A stretch of 64,000 nucleotides of DNA from Dehalococcoidia bacterium (lineage in GTDB: Bacteria; Chloroflexota; Dehalococcoidia; Tepidiformales; Tepidiformaceae). How positions within the stretch are numbered: the first letter of the stretch is position 1; each line of letters begins with the position of its first letter. Shown one piece after another: positions 38,472 to 48,202 of the stretch. The notes below the pieces were generated by a model. The model saw only the letters and a program-made list of their open reading frames with translations. It was not told where the DNA came from and did not search any database. The stretch is taken from contig JADLBC010000003.1 of NCBI GenBank assembly GCA_020847985.1, positions 62,001 through 126,000 of the forward strand, read 5' to 3'. Made by a program: the position numbers and the translations under genes.

Positions 38472-41306
38472 TTACCGCCCCGGTGGTGGCTTCGTGGGTT
38501 TGGCCGCCGTCGGTGTCGGGACGGCTGCTGTCGGTGTGGGCGCGGCTGCTGTCGGCGTGGGAACGGCCGGCGTCGGTGTGGGTGGCGGTGCGGTGGGCTT
38601 CGCGGGTGCCGGAGTGGGCTGCGCGGGAGCCGCCGTTGGGGTCGCCGCGATCGCCGCCTGCGGAGGCCTCGCCAAGGGCGTGGGAACCGCCGCCTGCGGG
38701 GGAACCGCCGTCGCCGCGCCCGTCACCAGCACCGGGATGCCCGCGAAGCCGCTTGTCGGGATGCCGCGTGCCCGCGCCAGCGCGAGTGCCTGGTCGGCCT
38801 GGAACGGTGGCAGCGGTACGTACCCCTTGCCGTCGCAGTCGCCCTTATAGCTGATGTCCGTGCGCACCCAGCCTTCGATCATCTGCCCGCAGCCGCCGCG
38901 CGCACCCCGTTCGGTGGTCGCCGTCTGGTATTTCACCCATGCCACGTCCTGGGGGCGGAGGTCATCGAAGTTCGCCGGCGTTTCGAATTCGCCCTTCGCT
39001 TTCAGGTCGGCGTGGTACTGCGCCATCCAGCGTTTGAAGAGCCGGATCGTCGTGTTCGCCGACGCGTAGCCGGCCCCCGCGCCATCGCGCACGAGCTGCT
39101 TGTTCGAATTCCCAACCCAGACGGCGGTGCCCGCGTACCGCGTGTACCCGTTCATCCAGGTCGCGAGCGTGTCGTTCGCCGTCGGGCCCTGCTGGGTACC
39201 CGTCTTGATGCCCATCGGGATCTTCGTGCCATCGAGGAAGGCATCGAGCAGGTTGTCGTCGTTCGAACCGCCGCACGGCCAGATGATCCAGCGGGCGGTG
39301 CAATCCGACATAATCGAATGCAGCAGCCACACCGATTCCGGGTCCACGACGGCCTTGCGCACCAGGTCGTCGCCGTGCTTGTAGAGCGTCTCCCCCTGGA
39401 TCGCCTTTACTTCGAGCACTACGACCGGGTCCAGCTCGCGCGTGCCGGGGAGGCGTGTGTGCCCGCGCGAGAAGTCCAAATACTGGCTCCGCGCCTTCGC
39501 TTTGTCGTCATCCGTCTTCGCGTCCGCGAACGAAGCCAGGTCCCCCGGGTCGATCGGCTTCGCGAGCGTGGGCACGCCGACCATGTACCCCATGTTCGCG
39601 ATGGTCGCGTTCATGTAGGCCATGTCGATCGCCCGCACGTTGGCGCCGCCCACGGCCACCGAGGGGCCGTAGAAGATGGCGGAGTGGTCGTACCAGGTGG
39701 GGTCGAAGCCGCTGTCCAGCGTGGTGATGCCGAGCGCCTTGGCGTACGCGATCACGCTCGGGATGCCGATCTCCTGCGCCGCCCGGAACGCTCCTACGTT
39801 CTGCGAACCGCCCAGCGCCGACCGCACGGTGATGAGCCCTTCGCCCCCGTTGCCGGGCCGCGGATTGAGGATCGTCACCCGGTTCTGCACCGCCTTCGGG
39901 TCGCTGTAGATCATCGGGCTCGTGTCCCAGATCGAGCTCAGCGGCACCTTCTGGAGCTTGTCCATGTAGCCCAGGTAGACCGCCGGCTTCAGCGACGAAC
40001 CCGGCTGGTTGATCTCCGTGAGCTGGTCGATCTGCCCGGCGACGCGCGGGTCCGACGTCCACGTCGGATCGATGTTCGGGGCGTAGACGATGATCTCCCC
40101 GGTGGTGGGCTCGATCGTGGCGATCGCGGCGTTGTGGCAGTCGCACCCCGCCTTCAGCCCCGCCGCGAGGTTCTCGTTCATCATCGCGATCGCCTTCTGG
40201 GTCTCTTCCCAGTCGATCGTGGTGGTGACCTTGTAGCCGGCGCTGTGGACGCTCTCTTCGCAGTTCTCGGTGTGGGGGAGGCGGGGCAGGGTGCCGGCCT
40301 CGCACATGCGCACGAGCCGGGGCTCCACCTGCGAATCGATCCAGGCGGCCGCCTTCAGCGCGCTCGTCGCGGGGTAGACGAGCACGGGCTCGGCGTAGGC
40401 GGCGTCCGCCTGCTCGCGCGTAATCCGGCCGTGCTCCGCGAGCAGGTCGAGCACGTGCCGCTGCCGCTCCTTGGCCGCGCCCGAGAGGACCGTGCGGCCC
40501 TGCTCATCGGTGATGCACACGCCGGCGTCATCGCGTTCGCAGTTCAGGCGAGGGTGGTAGTCGGTGGGCGCGGCGGGCACGCCCGCGAGCACGGCGGCTT
40601 CGGCGAGCGTGAGGTCCGCCGCCGGCTTGCGGAAGTACCCCTCGGAGGCCGCTTCCACGCCCACGTAGCGGTCCGCGTACGAGATGGAGTTCAGGTACCA
40701 GTTCAGAATCTGGTGCTTGTCGGCCTCCTGCTCCAGTTCGAACGAATACGCGATCTCCTTCAGCTTGCGCTCCAGCGTCCGGGGGGCGACACACACGCGC
40801 GTGCCGTTCACCTCCTCGCAGTCGTTCGTGAGGTAGACGTTCTTCACGAGCTGCTGGGTGATGGACGAACCGCCGCTGCCGCTGCCGATGCCGCCGCCCG
40901 CGTAGTTTTCGCGCACCGCCCGGAAGAGCCCACCGGGGTTCACGCCGGGGTTCGTCCAGAAGCTGTTGTCCTCGGTCGAAACCGTCGCTTCCTGCATCCA
41001 GGGCGAAATGCGGTCCAGGGGCACCGGGTTCGCGAGCGGCGCGTGCGGGTTCGAAATCGTTCCCAGCAGCACGCCGTTCCGGTCATAGACTTCCGTCAGG
41101 CCCGTGTACTCGGCATTCAGCTTCTCGGTGATGGGCACGTAGCCGCTCGCGAGGCTCTGGTAGGCAAGGAAGAGCCCCCCGCTCCCGGCCGCGGCGGCCA
41201 CCGTCAGGAAGACGACCGACAACAGCGCCGGGATGAGCCACCAGGGCCGTTTCCATTCTGGATCGCCCTCGGCGCGCAACAGCTGGTTCCGAACGACAGG
41301 GTGCAC
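38472..41306 (-). CDS. Penicillin-binding protein 1A-type transglycosylase/transpeptidase
   Basis: 944 residues. Cytosolic start, signal anchor (LIPALLSVVFLTVAAAAG), GT51 domain with catalytic Glu in STEDNSFW and GGSSITQQLVKNVYLT, then the transpeptidase domain: SxxK in NQPGSSLKPAVY, SxN in GGSQNVGAF and KTGTQQGPTANDT. It polymerises and cross-links peptidoglycan. The last ~85 residues are a Pro/Thr/Ala repeat tail (PTPAPAKPTAPPP). GTG start with GGAGG 5 nt upstream. Extra Cys pairs (ECDCH, RMCEAG, ENCEE) may form disulphides outside. Confidence 0.96.
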   Translation of the reverse strand: MHPVVRNQLLRAEGDPEWKRPWWLIPALLSVVFLTVAAAAGSGGLFLAYQSLASGYVPITEKLNAEYTGLTEVYDRNGVLLGTISNPHAPLANPVPLDRISPWMQEATVSTEDNSFWTNPGVNPGGLFRAVRENYAGGGIGSGSGGSSITQQLVKNVYLTNDCEEVNGTRVCVAPRTLERKLKEIAYSFELEQEADKHQILNWYLNSISYADRYVGVEAASEGYFRKPAADLTLAEAAVLAGVPAAPTDYHPRLNCERDDAGVCITDEQGRTVLSGAAKERQRHVLDLLAEHGRITREQADAAYAEPVLVYPATSALKAAAWIDSQVEPRLVRMCEAGTLPRLPHTENCEESVHSAGYKVTTTIDWEETQKAIAMMNENLAAGLKAGCDCHNAAIATIEPTTGEIIVYAPNIDPTWTSDPRVAGQIDQLTEINQPGSSLKPAVYLGYMDKLQKVPLSSIWDTSPMIYSDPKAVQNRVTILNPRPGNGGEGLITVRSALGGSQNVGAFRAAQEIGIPSVIAYAKALGITTLDSGFDPTWYDHSAIFYGPSVAVGGANVRAIDMAYMNATIANMGYMVGVPTLAKPIDPGDLASFADAKTDDDKAKARSQYLDFSRGHTRLPGTRELDPVVVLEVKAIQGETLYKHGDDLVRKAVVDPESVWLLHSIMSDCTARWIIWPCGGSNDDNLLDAFLDGTKIPMGIKTGTQQGPTANDTLATWMNGYTRYAGTAVWVGNSNKQLVRDGAGAGYASANTTIRLFKRWMAQYHADLKAKGEFETPANFDDLRPQDVAWVKYQTATTERGARGGCGQMIEGWVRTDISYKGDCDGKGYVPLPPFQADQALALARARGIPTSGFAGIPVLVTGAATAVPPQAAVPTPLARPPQAAIAATPTAAPAQPTPAPAKPTAPPPTPTPAVPTPTAAAPTPTAAVPTPTAAKPTKPPPGR

Positions 41307-41469
41307 CGCGACCTCCGCATGCCCGCCTTCCCCGCGGACCCTTCGAGGCTAGGGCTCCGGCCGTTGGACCCTCGTCAGATCGCTCGCCAGCTTCGCTTGC
41401 AGTTCGCTCGCAGGCGCGGGACACGGATGGGCGCTTGTACCACGGAGGGGTGGCGCTAAGCTTCGGGGC

Positions 41470-42195
41470 ATGCCCCCCTTTGTCATTGGTCACGCCACCG
41501 CCGCCGGCGAAGCTCCGGCGAACACGCTCGCGGGCGTCCGCGCCGCCATCGCCGCCGGCTGCGAGGCCATGGAGATCGATGTCCAGCTCGCCGCCGATGG
41601 CGTGCCCGTCCTCCTCCACGACACGACGCTCGATCGCACCACCAACCTGCGCGGCCCCGTGCGGGATGTCCCCTCCGCCGAACTCGCGCGCGCAGACGCC
41701 GGCGGCGGGGAGCATGTGCCCACCCTGGCCGAGGTCCTCGCCCTCGTCGCCGGCCGCCTCTCCGTGTTTTGCGAACTCAAGGCCACCCCGGGCGATGCGG
41801 ACCAGGACGCGCGTCTCGTGGAAGGCGTGCTCGCCGCGGTCGATGCCGCCGGCGCGACCGCGTGGTGCGGCATCCACTCCTTCGATCCCGTCATCGTCGA
41901 ACGCGCCCGCGCCGCGCAGCCGCGCCTCTCCGCCGCGATCATCAGCGTGCCCGTCGATGGCGAAGGCGCCGAGCGGCTCTTCGCGGCAGTGCTGAAGCGC
42001 GGCGCGCAGGCCATCTCGCTGCACCATGGCGCCATCGACGCCGCGCTCGTCCGCGCCGCGAAGCGCCGTCAGCTCACCGTCTGGACGTGGACCGTGGATA
42101 CCGAGGCCGATTGGGCGAAGGTCATCGCCGCCGGCGTCGATGGCATCATCACGAACGTGCCGCACGCGCTCCGGGCGTACCTGGCCAGGGAATAG
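41470..42195 (+). CDS. Glycerophosphodiester phosphodiesterase family protein
   Basis: 241 residues, GDPD TIM barrel. Metal ligands in EIDVQLAADGVPVLLHD (E, D and catalytic HD) and CELKATPG are kept, with GIITNVPHAL at the end. The opening block is altered: the usual HRG......PENT reads HATAAGEAPANT, losing the phosphate-contacting Arg and the Glu. It may hydrolyse glycerophosphodiesters or a variant substrate. TAAGCT lies 7 nt before the ATG (leaderless). Confidence 0.9.
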   Translation: MPPFVIGHATAAGEAPANTLAGVRAAIAAGCEAMEIDVQLAADGVPVLLHDTTLDRTTNLRGPVRDVPSAELARADAGGGEHVPTLAEVLALVAGRLSVFCELKATPGDADQDARLVEGVLAAVDAAGATAWCGIHSFDPVIVERARAAQPRLSAAIISVPVDGEGAERLFAAVLKRGAQAISLHHGAIDAALVRAAKRRQLTVWTWTVDTEADWAKVIAAGVDGIITNVPHALRAYLARE

Positions 42196-42200
42196 GCCGC

Positions 42201-45200
42201 TCAGGCGCGCGGGAAGAGCAGCGTGAATGTCGTCCCCGCGCCCTCCGCGCTCGTCACGCTGATGGCGCCGCGATGCCCCCGCACGATGCCGAGCACGGCC
42301 GCCAGCCCAAGGCCGCGCCCTGTGAACTTGGTCGTGAAGAACGGGTCGAAGATGCGCGAGGCCGTCTCGGCGTTCATGCCCCGGCCCGTGTCCGTCACGC
42401 GCACCTCGATGTAGTCGCCTTCGGGCAGGTCGGGCGAGAGGTACATCCCCGCGAAGGTTGCGCGCATGGCGTGGACCACCGCCGTCTTCACGGTGACGGT
42501 ACCGCCGCCGTCGCCAATCGCCTCCGAGGCGTTGATCACCAGGTTCATCACCACCTGCCGCAGCTGGGTGCCGTCGCCTTCGATCATGGCGCCGGGCGCG
42601 GCGAAGTCGTACGCCAGCTGCACGCCCTGACCGAGCGACACGCGCAGCAGATCGCCCATCTCCCGCACCAGCCCCTCCACCTCGAAGCGGTCGATGATGA
42701 AGGTGCCCTTGCCCGAATACGCCAGCATCTGGCGGGCCAGGTCGGCCGCGCGGCGCGAGGCGGACTTGATGTCCGTGAGCATGTGCTGCATCTCTTCGTC
42801 GCCGTCGCTGCGCAGGAGTGCGAGGTCGGCGTTGCCCATGACGGCCACGAGCAGGTTGTTGAAGTCGTGCGCGATGCCGCCCGCGAGCACGCCAAGGCTC
42901 TCCATCTTCTGCGCCTGGATGAGCGCGAGGTCCGCCTTGCGCCGCTCCGTCACGTCCGTCGCGACGCCCACGGCGCCGGTCACCCGGCCGCTGTCGTCCC
43001 GCGTCGGCGAGACGGAGCCCTCGAGCACGCGGCCGCGCAGCTCCACCAGGTGCGAGACATGCTCGCCCGCGAGCGCTCGCCTCAGGCCCTCGGCCAGCAC
43101 GCCCCCCTCGTCGATCGCGAGCAGGTTCGAACCGGGGCGCGGGCGGGGCAGCCCCATGAGCTCCAGTCCCATGCCTTCGATGTAGGTGATCTCGCCGTGA
43201 TCGTCGCATGCCCAAAGAATGACGGGCGCGTTCGCGGCGATGGTGTGCGCGCGCGCCTCCGCTTCGCGGCGCGCCTGCTCGCTCCGGCGCCGCTGGGTGA
43301 CATCGATGGCGACTCCGGCCACGCCCGTCACCGCGCCCGCCGCATCCCGCACCGGCGAGTAGCGGACCTCAAGCCAGGTGTCCCGGACCTCCGTGGTGGT
43401 CGTGACCACCTCGCCCTCGAGCGCGAGGCGGACGGCGTCGGCTTCGGTGCTCATGCCGCCGCTGCCCAGGGCAGCGAGGAACGACTTGCCGAGAAGGCGC
43501 GCGGGCTCGATGCCCAGGCCTGCCAGGCCGCGCCCTTCAACCATCACCAGGTTCCCCTCGGCGTCGCAGGCGAAAAGGATGAGCGGCGTGCTCTGCAGCA
43601 CCAGCCGCAGCCGCGCCTCGGCGGCCTCCCGGGCGCGTTCGTCATGCTTCTGCCGCGTGATGTCGCGCGCCATGATCGCCACGCCCGCGATGCCGCCGTC
43701 CGCGCTTCGCATCGGGAACGTCGAGAGCAGCACGTCGATCGCCTCGCCATTGCGGCGCCAGCGCCGGGCGGTCGCGCCCGTGTGCGTCTCGCCCGCGAGC
43801 GCGCGTTCGAAGAGCGGCTGCAGCCCCGGGTCGTCGCCGTCCGGCCGATCGAACACGGCGAGCGGCAGGCCGAGCATCTCCGCCTCGCTGAACCCCGAGA
43901 TCTCCGCCGCAGCGCGGTTCCACGACGTCACCAGCCCCTCGGGCGAGAGCGTGAACACCAGGTCGTTCGACGATTCGACGATCGATGCCAGCCGCTCGAT
44001 CGCCTCCTGCTGACGCTTCCGCTCGCCGATATCGCGCGCGATGAGCGCGTACCCGGCGATGGCTCCCGCCTCGTCCCGCACGGGGAACCCGGCGAGGTCG
44101 ATATCGACGGGCGAGCCGTCCTTCGTGCTCGGCACGGCTTCCACGCCACTGAACGCCTCGCCCGTGCGCACGCGCTCGAGGAACGGCACCCCCCGGAAGG
44201 CGATGCCCGGGCCGGGGCCACGTCCGATGACTTCCGCCGCCGTGTACCCGAAGAGTTCCTCGGCCTTGCGGTTCCAGCTCACCACCGTGCCATCGAGGTC
44301 CAACCCGCAGATGGCATCGTTTGCCGATTCGACGATGGCAGCGAGCCGCGCCATCGCCTCGCTCTGCCGCCGCAGGTCCGAAATCTCCCGCGCGATGACG
44401 CCCATCGCCGTGATTTCGCCGCCCTCGGTGATCGGGAACAGCGTCACCAGGAAGGGGTGGACCGTGCCGTCCTTCGCCCGCCGCTCCGTCTCCAGGCGCA
44501 TCTCCTCCGGCGGCAGCAGCCCCGCGAACGCCCGTTCGAGCAGCTCCGAATAGTGGTTCTCGCGCCCCGGGACATCGATCAGGCTCAATGGCTGCCCGAT
44601 CGCCTCCTCCGCCGTCCAGCCGAGGTGCTCCCCGGCCGCCCGGTTCCACCCCAGGATGCGCTCGTCGCGCCCCACGAGCAGGATCGCGTCGGTCGATGAA
44701 TCGACAATCGCCGCCAGCCGCTCCACTTCCCGCTGGTGGCGCCGCTGCTCCGTCACATCGGTGGCCGAAACCACCACGCCCGTGATCGTGCCCGCCGCAT
44801 CGCGCACCGGGAAGATGGAGACATCGAAGAGGACGACGCTGCCGTCCTTCGCCCGCCGGCGCGATTCGAGGCGCCCCCCGCTGGCGCCGAACTGCTCCCC
44901 CCGGAGCGCGCGCTGGAAGAGCACGGGCCAGCGGCTGCGGTTGTCCGGCGGCGCGATCAGCGCCATCGTCTGGCCGATCGCCTCTTCGGCGGTGTACCCC
45001 ATCAGCCGCTCGGCGGTGCGATTCCAGCCCGTGATCCGGCCATCGAGCCCGAACGTGATGATCATGTCCGTCGAGGCATCGACGATCGCCGCCATGCGCG
45101 CCATCGCCTCGCGCGCCGCCCGTTCGGACGTGACATCGCGCGTGATGCTCGAGACCCCGGCGACGCGCCCTTCGCCGTCGCGCCGCGGGAACATCGTCCC

Positions 45201-47297
45201 CGAGACCCAGATCGTGTGCCCGTCGCGATGCCGCCGCGGCGCCTCCTCCACCGGCACCGTCTGCCCCGCCAGCACACGTTCGATCGCCGCCCGCGTGGGC
45301 GCGTCCGTGCCAGCCGCGAGCAGCGCGCCGTCGGTGCCCACCAGCTCCGCCGCGCGATACCCGAGCGCCCGCTCCGCACCGTGGTTCCACGAGCTGATCC
45401 GCCCGTCCAGGTCGCGGTCGATGATGATGTCCCCGGCCGATTCGATAATCGCCGCGAGCCGCGCCAGTTCCTCTTCCTGCTGCTTGCGCGCCGTGATGTC
45501 CACCATCGAGACGATGGTCCCATCGAAGCGGCCCTCCGCCGTCTTCAGCGCCGTCGCCGAGACCATCACCCAGCGCGTCTCGCCGTCGAGCCGGTGCACC
45601 TTGAAGTCGTACTGCTCGGAGACGCCCTTGCGGCGGCGTTCACCAATGGGCGCGCCCTGGCGCCGGTCCTGCTTCGAAATCACCGCCGCGAACGGCTTCC
45701 CCGCCATCTCCTCCGGGGCGACACCCATGATCTCCGCCGCGTGCGCGTTGGCATAGGTCGTGATGCCGTCCGCGTTCGTCATCCAGATGCCTTCGTGCAG
45801 CGTCTCGACGAGGAGGCGATGGCGCGCCTCGCTCTCGCGCAGCGCCTCCTCCGCCTCGCGCTGCGCGGTCACGTCGGTCGTCGTCAGCAGCAGGTGCGGG
45901 CGGCCGTTGAGGTCCACGCGCGCGGCCGAGGCGAGCACCCGCAGCTCCCCACCGTCGCGCCGCCGCAACAGCATCTCCCCGGGCAGCGGCACGCCCTCCT
46001 CCTCGAAGCGCCGCAGCGCATCGCGGGCCCCCGCGAGTGCGCGCTCGGGGATCATCTCGTGCAGGGGCCGGCCCACCAGGCTCGCATCCCAGCCGACCAT
46101 CTCCATCCCCGCGCGGTTCACGCGCACCACCCGGTGCGCCTCATCCACCAGCGCCACGCCACCCGCGGCCGTTTCGAAGATGGAATCGAGCAGGGCCTCA
46201 TCGGCGCGCAGCCGCGTGATGTCCTGCGACGTCGAGAGCACATACGGCTGCCCGCCGAGCTCGATCACCGTCGTGTGGCTGAGCACCCACAGCACCGACC
46301 CATCCCGGCGCTGCCGTTGGAGCGTGCGAATGCGGACATCGCGTTGCGCCAGGTGCTCGGCGTAGAGCGTCATCTGCATCGTCGGGTCGGCCGGGTCCGG
46401 CGAATGGTCCAGGTAGTGCCGGCCGGCCACCTCTTCCGGCGCCCAGCCGTAGAGATCGCACCACGCCGGGTTCACCTGCACGTAGCGGCCCTCCGGGTCC
46501 AGCAGCGCGAGCGCGGCGCCCGTGTGGGCGAACATCGCCCGCAGCTCCTTTTCGCTCGTCTCGCGCGCCGCACGCGCTTCCCGCTCCGCCGTGATATCGA
46601 TCGCCGTCACGACCAGGTAGCGCGCCTCCGGCGGGCCGTAGAGCCGTGCCGTCGCCGCGACGATGCAGCTCGTGCCATCCGGCCGCACCACCGGAGTCTC
46701 GATGACGGTGGGCGCACCCGGTTCGCCGGCGAGCGTCCGGAGGATGTTCGCGCGCGCCTCCTCGCGGCCTTCCCGCGGGATCCCGGACCAGAGCGTGCGC
46801 CCGACGATATCCGAAGCGGGGATCCCGGCGACCGCGGCCCAGGCCGCGTTCACGCGCAACAGGCGGCCTTCGCTATCCACCAGCGCGATGCCGGCCGTCG
46901 CGGCGTCCACGATCAGGTCGAGCGCCTCCGGGGGGATGGCCGTCATGACGGGCGTCACCGTCGCGATCACGGCGTTCACGCCCTCCACCGGCCGCAGCGT
47001 CACGGGCGCCGTGCGTCCTGGTGCGAATCCCCACGTGCCGGCCCATTCCGCGCGCGTACGAAGTGCGCGGCTTGCACCCTCCGCCGCTTGCCGGGAGGCC
47101 TCCATCCCGGCGAGTTCGTCCGCGGTCACGCCCAGCCAGGTGGCGAGGGCGGCGTTCGCGTGCAGGTATCGCCCGGCGCCGTCGAGGAGGGCGAGTGGCG
47201 TGGCCGTGGCATCGAGCGCCGCGCGCACCGCCGCGAGCGTGGCCGCACCGGCCATGCTTTCGTCCCGCCCGGCCCGCGCGAGGTCGGCGCCTCTCAC
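42201..47297 (-). CDS. Giant cytosolic sensor histidine kinase with about twelve PAS domains
   Basis: 1,698 residues, no membrane helix. Twelve PAS-type repeats by eye, starting near residues 25, 124, 250, 373, 497, 620, 743, 870, 995, 1117, 1245 and 1355. Each has an opening like RLAAIVESANDAICGLDLDG, and many a WNRKAEELFGYTAAEVIG core. The last two open ILFACDAEG and ILWACDDHG. HisKA follows with His in GGIAHDFNNLLVAVMGN (~1475), then HATPase (NLVINASEAIGDGGG, DTGRGM, FFTTKFTGRGLGLAAV). No receiver or DNA-binding output is attached. GTG start with GAGGCAAGG upstream. The cognate regulator is unknown. Confidence 0.93.
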   Translation of the reverse strand: MRGADLARAGRDESMAGAATLAAVRAALDATATPLALLDGAGRYLHANAALATWLGVTADELAGMEASRQAAEGASRALRTRAEWAGTWGFAPGRTAPVTLRPVEGVNAVIATVTPVMTAIPPEALDLIVDAATAGIALVDSEGRLLRVNAAWAAVAGIPASDIVGRTLWSGIPREGREEARANILRTLAGEPGAPTVIETPVVRPDGTSCIVAATARLYGPPEARYLVVTAIDITAEREARAARETSEKELRAMFAHTGAALALLDPEGRYVQVNPAWCDLYGWAPEEVAGRHYLDHSPDPADPTMQMTLYAEHLAQRDVRIRTLQRQRRDGSVLWVLSHTTVIELGGQPYVLSTSQDITRLRADEALLDSIFETAAGGVALVDEAHRVVRVNRAGMEMVGWDASLVGRPLHEMIPERALAGARDALRRFEEEGVPLPGEMLLRRRDGGELRVLASAARVDLNGRPHLLLTTTDVTAQREAEEALRESEARHRLLVETLHEGIWMTNADGITTYANAHAAEIMGVAPEEMAGKPFAAVISKQDRRQGAPIGERRRKGVSEQYDFKVHRLDGETRWVMVSATALKTAEGRFDGTIVSMVDITARKQQEEELARLAAIIESAGDIIIDRDLDGRISSWNHGAERALGYRAAELVGTDGALLAAGTDAPTRAAIERVLAGQTVPVEEAPRRHRDGHTIWVSGTMFPRRDGEGRVAGVSSITRDVTSERAAREAMARMAAIVDASTDMIITFGLDGRITGWNRTAERLMGYTAEEAIGQTMALIAPPDNRSRWPVLFQRALRGEQFGASGGRLESRRRAKDGSVVLFDVSIFPVRDAAGTITGVVVSATDVTEQRRHQREVERLAAIVDSSTDAILLVGRDERILGWNRAAGEHLGWTAEEAIGQPLSLIDVPGRENHYSELLERAFAGLLPPEEMRLETERRAKDGTVHPFLVTLFPITEGGEITAMGVIAREISDLRRQSEAMARLAAIVESANDAICGLDLDGTVVSWNRKAEELFGYTAAEVIGRGPGPGIAFRGVPFLERVRTGEAFSGVEAVPSTKDGSPVDIDLAGFPVRDEAGAIAGYALIARDIGERKRQQEAIERLASIVESSNDLVFTLSPEGLVTSWNRAAAEISGFSEAEMLGLPLAVFDRPDGDDPGLQPLFERALAGETHTGATARRWRRNGEAIDVLLSTFPMRSADGGIAGVAIMARDITRQKHDERAREAAEARLRLVLQSTPLILFACDAEGNLVMVEGRGLAGLGIEPARLLGKSFLAALGSGGMSTEADAVRLALEGEVVTTTTEVRDTWLEVRYSPVRDAAGAVTGVAGVAIDVTQRRRSEQARREAEARAHTIAANAPVILWACDDHGEITYIEGMGLELMGLPRPRPGSNLLAIDEGGVLAEGLRRALAGEHVSHLVELRGRVLEGSVSPTRDDSGRVTGAVGVATDVTERRKADLALIQAQKMESLGVLAGGIAHDFNNLLVAVMGNADLALLRSDGDEEMQHMLTDIKSASRRAADLARQMLAYSGKGTFIIDRFEVEGLVREMGDLLRVSLGQGVQLAYDFAAPGAMIEGDGTQLRQVVMNLVINASEAIGDGGGTVTVKTAVVHAMRATFAGMYLSPDLPEGDYIEVRVTDTGRGMNAETASRIFDPFFTTKFTGRGLGLAAVLGIVRGHRGAISVTSAEGAGTTFTLLFPRA

Positions 47298-47331
47298 CCT
47301 TGCCTCACTCGATTTCGGTGGTTACTTCGTT

Positions 47332-47337
47332 ACTATA
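47332..47337 (-). promoter_or_regulatory. -10 box of the giant PAS kinase
   Basis: TATAGT on the minus strand, about 35 nt before the GTG start, flanked by a GTTAC(TTC)GTTAC direct repeat on the plus strand. It gives a short leader of roughly 28 nt, unlike the leaderless genes around it. Confidence 0.5.
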
Positions 47338-47391
47338 CGTTTCGCCCGTGACGAGATGCCGTTGGGCAAAACCCTATCCCGTTCCGCAATC

Positions 47392-47664
47392 TCACCCGCC
47401 CAGGCGCTGATGGTGCACCGGCTCGCTCTCCTCGGCCGCCGTGGAGGCATGGCTCGCCGGGTCCGCCGCGCGCGCATCGCGAGCCGTCGCCGCGGCCTCG
47501 TCCCGTTCGCGCCGCCAGTCGTCCAGCGAGTCATCGCGCCAGTCCGGCTTCGCCGGGTCGCGGTCGTCCTTCGCACGCGTTCGCTGCCAGGTGAGGAAAC
47601 CGCCGAGCGCGAGCAGCAGCGGCATCGCCAGGCGGACGAGAACGGAAAGGCCCATGGGCGCCAT
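47392..47664 (-). CDS. Small single-TM protein with acidic/basic tail
   Basis: 90 residues (or 87 from a second ATG at 47655). One N-terminal helix (LSVLVRLAMPLLLALGGFLTW) followed by a highly charged tail (RTRAKDDRDPAKPDWRDDSLDDWRRERDEA) ending HHQRLGG. It lies just upstream of the giant kinase on the same strand, though the kinase has its own -10 box. No family recognised and no clear ribosome site. Confidence 0.6.
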   Translation of the reverse strand: MAPMGLSVLVRLAMPLLLALGGFLTWQRTRAKDDRDPAKPDWRDDSLDDWRRERDEAAATARDARAADPASHASTAAEESEPVHHQRLGG

Positions 47665-47772
47665 TTCAGCACATCGCCGGTGAAGATGCCGTTTCCCGCG
47701 CGCCGGGCCCCTTGCCGCGCGCGCTCCCGCCGGGCACCATCGCCATGCCGTTCGCGGCCCGGAGGCGCAGCC

Positions 47773-48165
47773 ATGGCGATTCCCGCGGTCATGTCCGCCC
47801 AGTTGCAGTGCAGCTTCGGCGCTGCTCCCTCGGCGCTGATGGTCATCCCCGAGGGCCCTCCCGTGATGGCCGAGAACAAGCCGATGGCCACCACCATGGA
47901 CAACAAGCCGCTGGTCAACATCCTCCCCTTCGCCATGTGCCAGAGCCTGGCGAACCCCACGGTCGCCGCCGCCACGGCCGCCGCCCTTGGCGTGCTCACG
48001 CCCATGCCCTGCGTCCCCGCGACCGCGGCGCCCTGGGCGCCCGGCGCGCCCACGGTCCTCATCGCCAACAAACCGGCGCTGAACAACACCTCGAAGCTCA
48101 TGTGCAACTGGGGCGGTGTCATCCAGATCCTGAACCCGGGCGCCACCACGGAGCAGATCCCCTGA
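47773..48165 (+). CDS. PAAR-like (DUF4280-type) protein
   Basis: 130 residues with GGAGG 7 nt before the ATG. Family pattern: SAQLQCSFGAAPSALMVIPEG, ATTMDNKPLVNILPFAMCQSLANPTV, LTPMPCVPATAAPWAPGAPTVLIANKPALNNTSKLMCNWGGVIQILNPG. Conserved Cys and Pro-rich turns match PAAR-like tip proteins that sharpen contractile-injection or T6SS spikes and carry effectors. No sheath, tube or baseplate gene is in the window. Followed by a lytic-transglycosylase-like gene 38 nt downstream. Confidence 0.82.
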   Translation: MAIPAVMSAQLQCSFGAAPSALMVIPEGPPVMAENKPMATTMDNKPLVNILPFAMCQSLANPTVAAATAAALGVLTPMPCVPATAAPWAPGAPTVLIANKPALNNTSKLMCNWGGVIQILNPGATTEQIP

Positions 48166-48202
48166 TCGCGCCGCGCTCGCCGCGCTCCTATACTCCCCTC
48201 CC

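Noticed and set aside
38430-41459. 1,009-codon frame antisense to the PBP1A gene
   Set aside because: Arg/Asp/His-rich shadow sequence. The minus strand has all penicillin-binding motifs in one frame.
44736-47351. 871-codon plus-strand frame opposite the PAS kinase
   Set aside because: Arg/His-rich mirror frame, repeating only because the PAS repeats do. No start signal or domain.
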